This document shows, piece by piece, positions 10,698-22,610 of a DNA stretch of 64,000 bases (positions are counted from its first letter, which is position 1; every line of letters starts with the position of its first letter). Under the pieces are notes generated by a model. The model ran no database searches, was not told the origin of the DNA, and worked only from the letters and a program-made list of their open reading frames with translations. The DNA is from Molossus alvarezi (taxonomy: Eukaryota > Chordata > Mammalia > Chiroptera > Molossidae). The position numbers were made by a program, and so were the translations under genes. Where the stretch lies: assembly GCA_037176705.1 (NCBI GenBank), contig CM073889.1, forward strand, positions 51,081,596 to 51,145,595, written 5' to 3'.

Positions 10698-13600
10698 ATG
10701 GCAATAAATAAGGACATATCAATAATCACCTTAAACGTAAATGGATTGAATGCTCCCATAAAAAGACACAGAGTAACTGACTGGATAAGAAAGCATGACT
10801 CATGTGTATGTTGTTTACAAGAGACCCACCTCACAACAAAAGACTCGCATACGTTGAAAGTGAAGGGATAGAAAAAATGTTTCCAAGCAAATGGAAAGGA
10901 AAAAAAAGCTGGGGTAGCAATTCTCATATCTGATAAAGTAGATTTCAAAACGAAGACCATAACTAGAGACAAAGAAGGCCACTACATAATATTGAAAGCA
11001 TCAATCCAACAGAAAGATATAACCTTGATAAACATATATGCACCCAATACAGGAGCACCAAAATATATTAAAAATCTTCTGGAGGGCTTCCAAGGAGAAA
11101 TTGACAACAATACAATCATAGCAGGGGACTTCAACACCCCGTTGACAGCTCTGGATAGATCCTCTAGGCAAAAAATTAGCAAGGAAACAGAGACTAAATG
11201 AAGCACTAGACCAAATGGATTTAATAGATATCCACAGAGAATTACACCCTAAAACTACAGAATACACATTCTTCTCAAGTGCACATGGGACATTCTCAAA
11301 GATAAACCACATGATAGGACACAAACTAAATCTCTACGAGTTCAAGAAGATTGAAATCATATCAAGCATCTTCTCAGATCACAATGACATGAAACTAGAA
11401 ATCAATTGCAACAAAAACATGCAAAGGCATTTCAACGCATGGAGGCTAAATAGCATGTTATTAAACAATGAATGGGTCACCGATGAGATCAAGGAAGAAA
11501 TTAAAAACTTCCTGGAAACCAATGAAAATGAACACACAACAACACAAAATCTATGGGATGCAGTGAAAGCAGTTCTGAGAGGGAAGTTCATAGCACTACA
11601 GGCCTACTCAAAAAGCAAGAAAAATTTCTAATTGACTGTCTAACCTCACAACTTAAAGAATTAGAAAGCAAACAAAAAGAAAACCCCAGAGCAAGTAGAA
11701 GGAAGGAAATAGTAAAGATCAGAGCAGAAATAAATGACATAGAGACCAAAAAAGGAATTCAAAGGATCAATGAAACAAAGAACTGGTTTCTTGAAAAAAT
11801 AAACAAGATTGATGGACCCTTAGCTAGACTAACCAAGAAACAAAGAGAGAGAACACAAATACACAAAATCAGAAATGAAAGAGGAGAAGTAACAACCAAC
11901 ACCACGGAAATACAAAAGATCGTTAACAACTACTATGAACAACTATATGGCAACAAATTTGACAATCTAAGCAAAATGGACAAATTTCTAGAAACACACA
12001 GACTCCCAAAACTGGACCCAGAAGAGATAGAAAACTTGAACAGACCAATAACAACTAAGGAAATTGAAGAGGTAATCAAGACTCTCCCAGCAAACAAAAG
12101 TCCAGGCCCAGATGGCTTCACGGGGGAGTTTTACCAAACTTTCCAAAAAGAACTAACACCCATTCTCCTCAAACTATTTCAAAAAATTCAAGAAGAAGGA
12201 AGACTTCCAAACACGTTCTATGAGGCCAGCATAATTCTAATTTCAAAACCAGAAAAAGACACTACGAAGAAAGAAAACTACAGGCCAATATCCCTGATGA
12301 ACATAGACGCCAAAATCCTGAACAAAATATTAGCAAATCGGATCCAGAAATACGTCAAAAAAATTATTCACTATGACCAAGTGGGATTCATTCCAGGGAT
12401 GCAAGGCTGGTACAATATTCGCAAATCAATAAATGTGATACACCACATTAACAAAATGAAGAATAAAAACCACATGATCATATCAACAGATCCTGAAAAA
12501 GGCTTTGACAAAATCGAGCATCCATTTCTGATAAAAAACACTCAGCAGTGTGGGAATAGAGGGATCATATCTCAACATAATAAAGGACATATATGAAAGA
12601 CCTACAGCCAACATCATACTCAATGGGCAGAAACTAAAAACATTTCCATTAAGAACAGGAACAAGACGGGGATGTCCACTTTCGCCACTCTTATTTAACA
12701 TTGTACTGGAAGTTTTAGCAACAGCAAGCAGACATGAAGAAAAAATAAAAGGGATCCAAATTGGAAAGGAGGAAGTGAAACTGTCATTATTGGCAGATGA
12801 CGTGATATTATACATAGAAAACCCTAAAGACTCCATCAAAAATCTACTAGACTTAATAAACGAATTTGGCAAAGTAGCAGGATACAAAATTAACGTCAAG
12901 AAATCGACGGCATTCTTGTACACCAATGATGAACTCACAGAAAGAGAAACTGAAAAAACAATCCCATTTACCATTGCGCCAAAAAAATTAAGATACCTAG
13001 GAATAAACTTAACCAAAGAAGTAAAGGACCTATTTGCAGAAAACTACAGGTCATTGAAAAAAGAAATAGAGGAAGATATAAAAAAGTGGAAGCACATACC
13101 CTGTTCATGGATTGGAAGAATTAACATCATTAATATGTCCGTACTACCCAAAGCAATCTATAGATTCAATGCAATCCCCATCAAAATACCAATGACATAT
13201 TTCATAGAACTAGAACAAATACTTCAAAAGTTCATATGGAACCAAAAAACACTCTGAATAGCCACAGCAATCTTGAAAAAGAAGAAGAAAGTAGGTGGGA
13301 TCACAATACCAGATATCAGGTTATACTACAAAGCGACTGTAACCAAAACAGCCTGGTACTGGCACAAGAACAGGCATATAGACCAGTGGATCAGAACTGA
13401 AAACCCAGAAATGGACCCAAAGCAACACGCTCAATTAATATTTGACAAAGGTGGCAAGAGCATACAGTGGAGTAAAGACAGCCTCTTTAATAAATGGTGT
13501 TGGAAAAATTGGACAGCTACATGCAAAAAAATGAAACTAGACCGTCAACTTACACCATACACAAAAATAAACTCAAAATGGATAAGAGACTTAAATGTGA

Positions 13601-14503
13601 CCCGTGAATCCATCAAAATTCTAGAAGAAAATGTAGGCAACAAAATTTCGGACATCATACGGAGCAGAATTTTCACTGATACATCACCTAAGGCAACAGA
13701 AACAAAGGAAAAAATGAACACATGGGACTACATCAAACTAAAAAGCCTCTGCACAGCAAAAGAAACAATCATCAAAATGAAAAGGCAACCCACTGTATGG
13801 GACAACATCAATGCCAATGATGTATCAGATAAGGGGTTAATTTCCAATATATATAGAGTGCTCATACAACTCCACAAAAGAAGACAAAGAACCCAATTTA
13901 ACAATGGGCAGAGGAGCTGAATAGACACCTCTCCAAACAGGCCAAGAGACATATGAAGAAATGCTCAACATCACTAATCATCAGAGAGATGCTAATTAAA
14001 ACAACGAGGTATCACCTCACACCTGTCAGAATGCCCGCCATCAACAAATCATCAAACAACAAGTGTTGGCGAGGGTGTGGAGAAAAGGGACTCTAATACA
14101 CTGCTGGTGGGAATGCAGACTGGTGCAGCCGCTGTGGAAAACAATTCGGTGTTACCTCAAAAAATTAAAAATTGAACTTCCATTTGACCCAGTGATCCCA
14201 CTTCTAGGAATATACCGTAAGAAGCCTGAAACACCAATCAGGAAGAATATATGTACCCCCCTGTTCATAGCAGCACTATTTACAATAGCTAAGATCTGGA
14301 AACATCCCAAGTGTCCATCAGTAGACGAATGGATAAAAAAGCTGTTGTACATATACACAATGGAGTACTATGTAGTGGTAAGAAAGAAGGATCTCTTATC
14401 CTTTGAGACGACATGGAGGGACCTGGAAAGTATTATCCTAAGTGAAATAAGCCAAGCAGAAAAAGACAAATACCACATGATCTCCCTTATATACGGAATA
14501 TAA
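10698..14503 (+). pseudogene. L1 ORF2 pseudogene, element B
   Basis: The ATG at 10698 lies 45 bp after the ORF1 stop. The endonuclease domain keeps its GDFNTPL motif (11124-11144). The reverse transcriptase keeps an Ala-Asp-Asp core (12793-12801, context [15 protein letters not shown]) and the [14 protein letters not shown] block near 12090-12135. The C-terminal Cys-rich domain ends at 14503 with the [13 protein letters not shown] stretch as LYIYTMEYY. Lesions include a Trp-to-stop (TAG) at about 10869, a 2-nt loss near 11190 with a stop at 11199-11201, frame changes near 11600 and 12540, a stop after QKTL at 13255-13257, and a frame change before NGQRS with a stop at 13918-13920. About six repairs separate it from an open frame, so it is inactive. 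Confidence 0.92.
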
Positions 14504-16064
14504 TGAACATAACAGTCTTAGGAATACAGTAGACCCAGACACATGGAAGTAGGGCACAGACTGACATCCCTCAGAAGAGGGGGTGGGGGGGTGGGAAGAG
14601 AACTTATATGCATGTATGCATGATCAATGGACTTGGACAACTAAGTCGGGGACGGGGCGGGGTGGGGTTGGGGAGGGGGTGCCAATGAAGTAAAAAAGGT
14701 AAAATATCTGTAACAAAAAAAAAATAGTTATTTTTTTTTAAAAAAAGAGCATACAGTGGAGTAAAAACAGCCTCTGTAATAAATGATATTGAGAAAATTG
14801 GACAGCTACATGCAAAAAAAAATGAAACTAGACCATCAACTTACACCATACACAAGAATAAACTCAAAATGGATAAAACACTTAAATGTGACTCATTAAT
14901 CTATAAAAATCCTAGTAGAAAATATAGGGAACAAAATTTCAGACATCATACACAGCAGAATTTGTACTGATACATCACCTAAGGCAACAGAAACAAAGAA
15001 GAAATAAACACATGGGACTACATCAAACTCAAAAGCTTGTGCACAGCAAAAGATACAATCATCAAATTGGAGAGGCAACCCACTGTATGGGAGAGCATAA
15101 CTGCCAATGATATATCAGATAAAGGGTTAATTTACAATATATATATTTGTTGAGTCATAAAACTCAACAAAAGGAAGGCAAAGAACCCAATTTAAAAATG
15201 GGCAAAGAAACTAGATTGACACCTTTCCAAACAAGACATACAAATGGCTAACAGACATATGAAGAAACGCTCAACATCACTAATCATCAGAGAGATGCAA
15301 ATTAAAGCAACCATGAGGTGTCACCTCACACCTGTCAGAATGACCGCCATCAAAATCATCAAACAACAAGTGTTGGCGAGGGTGTGGAGAAAAGGAGACT
15401 CTAGTACACTGCTGGTGGAATTGCAGACTGGTGCAGCCACTATTTAAAACAATATGGTGTTACCTCAAAAAATTAAAAATGGAACTGCCATTTGACCCAG
15501 TAATCCCACTTCTAGGAATATATCCTAAGAAGCCTGAAACACCAATCAGTAAAATACGTGTACCCACACGTTTGCAGCAGCACTGTTTACAATAGCTAAG
15601 ATCTGGAAACAGCCCAAATGTCCATCAGTAGATGAATGGATAAGAAAGCTGTGGTACATATACACAATGGAGTACTACGTAGCTCTAAGAAAGAAAGATA
15701 TTTTATACTTTGAGACAACATGGAGGGACCTGGAAAGTATTATCCTAAGTGAAAGGAGCCAAACAGAGAGATACAGGTATTATATGATCTTACTTATTTG
15801 TGGAATATAATAAACATCACAGTCTGTGGAATGGGGTAGTCCCAGATATGTGAAAGTGGGGTACAGACTGACAATCCCCAGAAGAGGTAGTGGTGTGGGA
15901 GAGATAAACCACAGAACTTATATGCATGTGTGCTTGAACAATGGACATGGACAACAAAGGTGGGGACAGGTCAGGAATGTTGGGGAGTGGGAAATCAGTG
16001 GGGGGAAAAGGAGAAACATCTGTAATAAAAATACATTAATCAATTTTTTTTAACAAGCAGATGA

Positions 16065-16164
16065 GGAAGAACAATTGTAATTGTTTATTTGGGGAGATTA
16101 TGCCTCTGCAGCCCACCCACAGGTGAAAAATCAATCCTCTCATTTTAAATTTTGCCATGAATCT
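16065..16164 (+). mobile_element. ERV 3' LTR, segment 2 of 3
   Basis: Directly after the second L1-A target repeat the LTR resumes (ggggagattatgcctctgca, gcagcccacccacagg). It aligns with 51880-51960 of the second LTR, where the same stretch includes a polyadenylation signal; here the signal is degraded to aaatcaat. It is cut again at gccatgaatct by L1-D. Confidence 0.85.
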
Positions 16165-17356
16165 CAATACCAGATATCAGGTTATACTACAAAGTGACTG
16201 TACCCAAAACAGCCTGGTACTGGCACAAGAACAGGCATATAGACCAGTGGAACAGAACTGAAAACCCAGAAATGAACCCAAGGCAATATGCTCAATTAAT
16301 ATTTGACAAAGGTGGCAAGAGCATACAGTGGAGTAAAGACAGCCTCTTTAATAAATGGTGTTGGGAAAATTGGACAGCTACATGCAAAAAAATGAAACTA
16401 GACCATCAACTTACACCATACACAGAAATAAACTCAAAATGGATAAAAGACTTAAATGTGACCCGTGAATCCATCAAAATTCTAGAAGAAAATGTAGGCA
16501 ACAAAATTTCGGACATCATACGGAGCAGAATTTTCACTGATACATCACCTAAGGCAACAGAAATAAAGGAGAAAATGAACACATGGGACTACATCAAACT
16601 AAAAAGCTTCTGCACAGCAAAAGAAACAATCATCAAAATGGAAAGGCAACCCACTGTATGGGAGAACATCATTGCCAATGATGTATCAGATAAGGGGTTA
16701 ATTTCCAATATATATAGAGTGCTCATACAACTCCACAAAAGGAAGACAAGAGCCCAATTAAAAAATGGGCAGAGGAGCTGAATAGACACCTCTCAAAACA
16801 GGACATACAAATGGCCAAGAGACATATGAAGAAATGCTCAACATCACTAATCATCAGAGAAATGCAAATTAAAACAACAATGAGGTATCACCTCACACCT
16901 GTCAGAATGGCCGCCATCGACAAATCATCAAACAACAAGTGTTGGCGAGGGTGTGGAGAAAAGGGGACTCTAATACACTGCTGGTGGGAATGCAGACTGG
17001 TGCAGCCGCTATGGAAAACAATATGGTGCTACCTCAAAAAATTAAAAATTGAACTTCCATTTGACCCAGTGATCCCACTGCTGGGAATATACCCTAAGAA
17101 GCCTGAAACACCAATCAGGAAGAATATATGTACCCCCATGTTCATAGCAGCACTATTTACAATAGCTAAGATCTGGAAACAGCCCAAGTGTCCACCAGTA
17201 GACGAATGGATAAAAAAGCTGTGGTACATATACACAATGGAGTACTATGCAGCGGTAAGAAAGAAAGATCTCTTATCCTTTGAGATGACATGGAGGGACC
17301 TGGAAAGTATTATCCTAAGTGAAAGAAGCCAGCAGAAAAAGACAAATACCACATGA
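16165..17356 (+). pseudogene. L1 ORF2 C-terminal part, element D
   Basis: One frame (16194-16781) is open for 195 codons and ends at NGQRS. The next frame (16811-17356) is open for 181 codons and carries the Cys-rich C-terminal domain ([19 protein letters not shown]) and WYIYTMEYY. The two frames should be one. The break is a 1-nt loss in the tract acaagagccc (16746-16755), where intact relatives read acaaagaaccc. Elements M and N share this lesion. A further frame change near 17330 alters the last dozen residues. Confidence 0.88.
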
Positions 17357-17730
17357 TCTCACTTATATACGGAATATAATGAACATAACAGTCTGAGGAA
17401 TACAGTAGACCCAGACACATGGAAGTAGGGCACAGACTGACATCCCTCAGAAGAGGGGATGGGGGGTGGGGGGGTGGGAAGAGATAAACCACAGAACTTA
17501 TATGCATGTATGCATGACCAATGGACATGGACAACTAAGCCGGGGACAGGGTGGAGGGGTGGTGTGGTGGGGGGTGCCAATTGGGTAAAAAGGTAAAATA
17601 TCTGTAACAAAAAATAAATAAAAATTCATAAAAATAAATAAATAAATAAATAAAATAAAAAATAAATAAATAAATAAATAAAATAAAAAATAAATAAATA
17701 AATAAATAAAATAAAAAATAAATAAATAAA
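16165..17730 (+). mobile_element. 5'-truncated LINE-1 element D
   Basis: It begins in late ORF2 (caataccagatatcagg) and ends in a long AAAT-rich tail. The repeat taaattttgccatgaatct (16146-16164) against taaattttgccgtgaatct (17731-17749), 18 of 19 matching, is its target-site duplication. Sequence is among the least decayed in the window and close to elements M and N in the late ORF2. Confidence 0.94.
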
Positions 17731-17733
17731 TAA
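17629..17733 (+). repeat. AT-rich tandem array in the L1-D tail
   Basis: The poly(A) tail has become an array of AAAT units organised in a higher-order repeat of roughly 30 bp (several aaat units followed by an aaaataaaaaat break, present three times). It directly precedes the second copy of the L1-D target repeat. Confidence 0.8.
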
Positions 17734-17749
17734 ATTTTGCCGTGAATCT

Positions 17750-17782
17750 GTGATTGGCTCACTGGCTCGCCACAACACTATA
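17750..17782 (+). mobile_element. ERV 3' LTR, segment 3 of 3 (U5 end)
   Basis: After the L1-D target repeat the LTR resumes with gtgattggctcactggctcg and ends in a CA-terminated stretch near 17777. It corresponds to 51946-51981 of the second LTR. As this is the 3' LTR, host flank should start just after it. Confidence 0.75.
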
Positions 17783-18544
17783 CTTTATGCCTTCTATTAT
17801 AAAAATTATATAATTTCTTTTCAACTTTATTTCAACTTTTAGAAAACTCAATCTCAATGATAACCAAGTAAATAACCAGAACATTTTATTCATATTATTT
17901 CCAAATTTACTTTACAGACTTTCTGCAGTAAACAGCCAAAAGCAGATATACTTGTCTTTTCTAGCAATCAATGTTTTAGTATTTTATGTTATTTTACAAC
18001 ATGTATTCAATAATTCTTACCAAAATTTACTAATTTTGAAAAGAATGACTGAAATACATTAAATTGACCTACTTGTTTTTGATAATAATTATCTTTTAGA
18101 AATTTGCATTTAAAAAATTGCCCAGACCAGAGATCTTGGTGAAGATCAGTAATTTACATTTCAAAAACCTGTGAGTTTAGTTTTATAAATCCAATTATCT
18201 TAGGATTTTTTAGGTGAATAGGGGAGGTTTCTTTCTTTCTGTAAATTAATTTTCATAATCTTTTTTAAGTTGACCTGGCTTTTTGTAATAGGAACACACT
18301 ACTCTAAAGTTTCCCACTGGAGGGAAGCTTTTGTCAGTCCGTGGTCTTTGTGGTATTGATTGGTGGGTTTGGGCAGGGGGGTGGGTCTATAGAAATATGA
18401 ATGTGTGATTGGGTGCTTCTTTGGTTCCTGGTGTCTGTTGGCATTTTTGTCCAACCAGTTCTCCTGTGGCAGAAAGTTTGTTCCTTGTTCTTTCAGTCTG
18501 GGGAGGCTTGCAAAATGGCCATTAGGAATTATATTGCTTGTGTA
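17783..18544. other. Non-repeat AT-rich flank, no gene seen
   Basis: Low-complexity AT-rich sequence with no open frame of convincing composition and no recognisable repeat. It is the probable genomic flank of the ERV 3' LTR. Confidence 0.6.
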
Positions 18545-21500
18545 AGTCCTAACATAGTGGAGTGGCAATACTTATATCTGACAAAATGCACTTCAAAACA
18601 AAGGCAATAATGAGACAAAAAATTTCCTACATAATATTAAAGACTTTTCCAATAAGAGAATTTAACCCTGGTAAACATATATGCACCCATTACAGTAGCA
18701 CCTAAATATATTTAAAAACCCCTGGAGGACATTAAGGGAGAGATCAACAGCAACACAATAGTATTAGAGGATCATAACACCTCATTGACAACACTGGATA
18801 GATCTTCCAAACAAAATATCAACAAGGAAACAACAAACATAAATAATACAAACTATATCAGATGGGTTTGATTGACATTTATAGACATGTTATCCCAGAG
18901 CTGCAGAATATGTATTCTTCTCAAGTGCACATATAACATTCTCAAAGATAGACAACATAGTAGGACAAAAAACAAATCTCCACATATAAAAGAAGGTTGA
19001 AATCACATCAAACATATTCTCATAACACAATGGCATAAAGCTAGAAGTCAACTACAATAAAGATAACTCAAAAATATTCAAACACTTGGAAGCTAAATAG
19101 TATGTTATTAAACAATGAATATTAATAATAAGATCAAGAAAGATATCAAAAACTTCTGGGAACAAATAAAATTAAACACACAGCAATGCAAAATCTAGAA
19201 GACACAGGGAAAGAAGTCCTGAGAGAAGTTCATAGTGTTTCAGGCCTACCTCAAGAAACAAGAACTAACTCACCTAAATTATCTAACTGTATAATTAAAA
19301 GAATTGGAAATAGAAAAAAAAGAGAAAAGCACAGAAAGTAGAAAGTAGAAAAAAATAAGAACAGAGCAGAAATAAATGACATAGAGAATAAAAAAAATAC
19401 AAAAGATCAATAAAAGCAACAGTTGGTACTTCAAAAAAATAAACAAGATTGATAAACCTTTAGCCAGACTCATGAAGAAACAAAGACAAAAGAGGCAAAA
19501 TAACAACAGACACCACAGAAATACAAATAATTGCAAGAAAATACTATATACAACTATATGCCAACAAACTCGACAACCTGGATGAAATGAACAAATTCCT
19601 GGAAACATACAATCTTTGAAAACTTAGGAAAAATCAGAAAGCCTGAATAGGCTGATAACAACAAATAAAATTGAATTGATACTAAAATAAAATAAAATAA
19701 AATAAAAACTCTCAGCAAACAAAAGCACTGAACTAGATGGCTTCACAGGAGAGTTTTACCAAACATTCAAAGATTTATCAAGTATCCTCTTCAAACTATT
19801 CCAAAAAATTCAAAATAAAGAATGACTTTCCAGTTTTTTCCACAAGGCCAGAATTATCCAAATTTTATAAAGAGATAAAGACACTACAAAAAAAAAATAG
19901 AAATAAAATTATGGTCAATATCCCTGATGAACATAGATGTTAAAATCCTCAACAAAGTATTAGCAACTCAGATCCAGCAATGAAAGATCATACACCATGA
20001 CCCAGTGGTATAAGTTCCTGGAATGCAAGAATGGTACATATTGGCAAATCAATAGATGTAATATATCATAAAAACAAAAAGAATGATAAAAATCAAGTGG
20101 CCATATCAATAGACAAAGTGAAAACATTTGACAAAATCTAGCACCCATTTTCGACAAAAACTTATCAAGTTGGAAACAGAGGGAATATATTTCAAAATAA
20201 TAAAGATTATATATGACAAGCCTACAGCCAACATCATACTCAAGGGGCAAAAATTAAAAGTGCTTCTTTAAAACAAAAACAAGACAAGATTGTCTGCTTT
20301 CACCACTCATTCAATATAGTACTGGAAGTCCTAGCCACGGCAACAAGACAAAAAGAAAAATTTAAAGACATCCAAACTGGAAAAGAGGAAGTAATATTCT
20401 CACTATTCACAGATGACAAAAATATTGCACATAGAAAACCCTAATGATGAGACAAAAAAATTACTACAGTTAATAAATGAATTTGGCAAAGTAGCAGGAT
20501 ACAAAGTAAACATCCAGAAATTGATGGCATTTTTATTTACCTATAATGAACTCTCAGAAAGAGAAACTACATTATAACAAATTACATATATATAATATAT
20601 ATATATTGAACCTACAGAGGTAAAACATGTGTATTCAGAAAAGTATAGGATATTGAAAAAAAAATTAAGGAAAATAAAAAGAAGTGGAATCCTATACCAT
20701 TTTCATGGATTGGAGGAATCAACATTATTAAAATTTCAGTACTTCCCAAAACAATCTATACATTCATTATCATCTCTGATAAAATACCACAGATATAGAA
20801 CAAATATTCCAAAAATTTTATGGAATCACAAAAGACCTCAAATAGCTGAAGCAATCTTGAGAGAGAGAAAAAAAAAAAGTTGGAGAAATAACAATACCAA
20901 ATATCAGACTAAACTACAAAGCCTATGTAATGAAAAAATTCTGGTTCTGGCACAAACAGACATATAGATCAATGAAAAAGAACAGAGAACCCAGATATCA
21001 ACCCAAGCCATTATGGTTAATTAATGTTTGACAAAGTAGGAAAGAGCAAACAATGGGGTAAAAACAGTCTCTTGGATAAATGGTGGTAGAAAAATTGAAC
21101 AGCTACATGCACACACACACACATACACACACACACACAATGAAAATAAACCACAAATTTAAACCATACATAAAAATAAATTTAAAATGAATAAAATACT
21201 TAAATGTAAGTTGTGAAGTCATAAAAATCCTAGAAAACAGACAGTACTATTTCACATACTTCATGTAGCAGAATTGTAACTGATACATCTCCTAGAGCAA
21301 GAGAAACAAAGAAAAGTGTAAACAAATAGGATGACATCAACCTAAAAATCTACAAAGTTTCTACACAGAAAAAAAATCCTCTGAATGAAAAGGAAACCCA
21401 CTGTATGGGAATACATTTTTGCCAATGATACATTTGGATAAGAGATTAATTTCCAAAATATAAAAAGAACTCATACAGCGCAGCAAAAAGAAGACTAACA

Positions 21501-22371
21501 ATCCAATTAAAATGTGAGCAAAGGACATGAATAGATATTTCTCCAAAAGGACATCTAGATAACCAAGGGACATAGGAAAAAAATGCTCAACATCACTAAT
21601 TATCAGAGAAATGCAAATTAAAACTACAATGAGGTATCACTGTAGAATGGCTACTATCAATATATCAACAACAACAACAACAACAACAAAAAACAGTGAG
21701 CTGAGGATGTGGGGAAAAGGAAACCCTAGTACACAGCTAGTAAAAATGCAGACTGGTCCAGCCACTGTGGAGTTTCCTGAAAAAAAAAAAAAAATAACTG
21801 TCTTTTGACCCAGCAATCCCACTTTTGGGAATATATCCTAAAAATCCCAAAACACCAATTAGATAGAATAATGCATTTCTATGTTTATAACAGTATTACT
21901 TATATTAGCTAAGGTTTTGAAACTTTCCAAATGCCCAAAGGTAGATGAGTGGATAAAAAAACTGTGATATATTTACACAATGGAATGCTATCTAGCTGTA
22001 AAAAAGAAGGATGTTTTACCCTTTGATACAGCATAGATGGACCTGCAGATTATTTTGCTAAACAAAATAAGCCAGTCAGTGAAAAAAAAAAAAAAATCAC
22101 ATGATCTCACTTATATGTGGAAGCTAATGAACAAAATAAACTGATGGACAAAATAGGTCCAGAGACATGGACACACAGAATAGACTAACAGATCTTAGAG
22201 GGAAGGATGAGGTGATTAGAGGTTCACCAGATAACTTATATTCATATATGCAGAACCCACGGACACAGACAAGGTCTAGAATGGAGCAGGAGCATGGTGG
22301 AGGGGGAGAAAGAGTGGGAGGGGAATGGGGAACATCTGTAATACTCTTAACAATAAAAATAAATTTAAAAA
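18545..22371 (+). mobile_element. Old LINE-1 element E, 5'-truncated
   Basis: It begins within the ORF2 endonuclease region (gtggcaatacttatatctga), passes the RT (LFTDD remnant near 20400-20415) and the C-terminal domain, and ends in a 3' UTR with an A-rich tail near 22371. It is clearly more diverged than A, B or D, with stops every few dozen codons and many indels. A CA microsatellite has expanded at 21106. No usable reading frame remains. Confidence 0.88.
21106..21139 (+). repeat. (CA)n microsatellite
   Basis: CA repeats with one TA interruption inside old L1-E, in the position where other copies read catgcaaaaaaatgaaacta. Confidence 0.9.
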
Positions 22372-22408
22372 ATTAAACCTGGAGACAAATATATATAAAA
22401 ACAACACA

Positions 22409-22610
22409 ACTAACCGCAGAACTTATGTGCATGTATGCATGAACAACGGACATGGACAACAAAGCTGGGGACGGGGGGAGGAGGGGGGAGGAGGGGAGGA
22501 TCAGTGGGGGAAAAAGAAACATCTGTAACAAAATTAAATAAATTAATTAATTTAAAAAACTTAAGAATATAGACAACAATTATAATAATCAAAAAATAAA
22601 TTAAATAAAT
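22409..22610 (+). mobile_element. Short L1 3' UTR insertion T
   Basis: The insert contains only the L1 3' UTR (ccgcagaacttatgtgcatg, then the G-rich tract ggggacggggggagg) and an A/T-rich tail. Flanking repeats aaaacaacacaac (22398-22410) and aaaacaacacacc (22612-22624) look like its target-site duplication. L1-F is continuous across it. Confidence 0.72.

Larger units (their letters stand above)
8949..14744 (+). mobile_element. LINE-1 element B, near full length (about 5.8 kb)
   Basis: This is the best-preserved L1 here. It has a complete 5' UTR, ORF1, ORF2, a 3' UTR with a G-rich tract (14575-14690) and an A/T-rich tail. A perfect 16-bp repeat, aagagcatacagtgga, occurs at 8933-8948 and 14745-14760 and splits L1-A's ORF2 cleanly. 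The element is younger than A. It has one or more frameshifts in ORF1 and at least five lesions in ORF2. Confidence 0.95.
5451..15810 (+). pseudogene. L1 ORF2 pseudogene, element A (split by two insertions)
   Basis: The expected ORF2 ATG (AATGGCAATAAA in other copies) is ATA at 5451. The endonuclease motif GDFNTP reads GNVNTP at about 5880-5897, so a catalytic Asp is Asn. The reverse-transcriptase Asp pair is kept (gat gac at 7555-7560, context [12 protein letters not shown]). ORF2 is then split at 7724 by L1-S and at 8948 by L1-B, and the last third lies at 14761-15810, ending in TAA. Many stops and indels are present in each part. The protein would have been an endonuclease plus reverse transcriptase acting in cis on L1 RNA. 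Confidence 0.88.
3691..16054 (+). mobile_element. LINE-1 element A, near full length, interrupted by S and B
   Basis: The element starts at tggaggattccaaaatggca, the same 5' start seen in L1-B and L1-C. It has a 5' UTR, ORF1, ORF2, 3' UTR and an A/T-rich tail. The direct repeat aagcagatga is at 3681-3690 and 16055-16064. Own sequence is 3691-7724, about 8424-8948 and 14745-16054, adding to roughly 5.9 kb. The gaps are later insertions S (7725-8423) and B (8949-14744). It sits inside an ERV LTR. Both ORFs carry multiple lesions. Confidence 0.92.

Noticed and set aside
21660..21691. Short AAC repeat as a CRISPR-like or structured array
   Set aside because: It is a trinucleotide microsatellite in old L1-E with no spacers.
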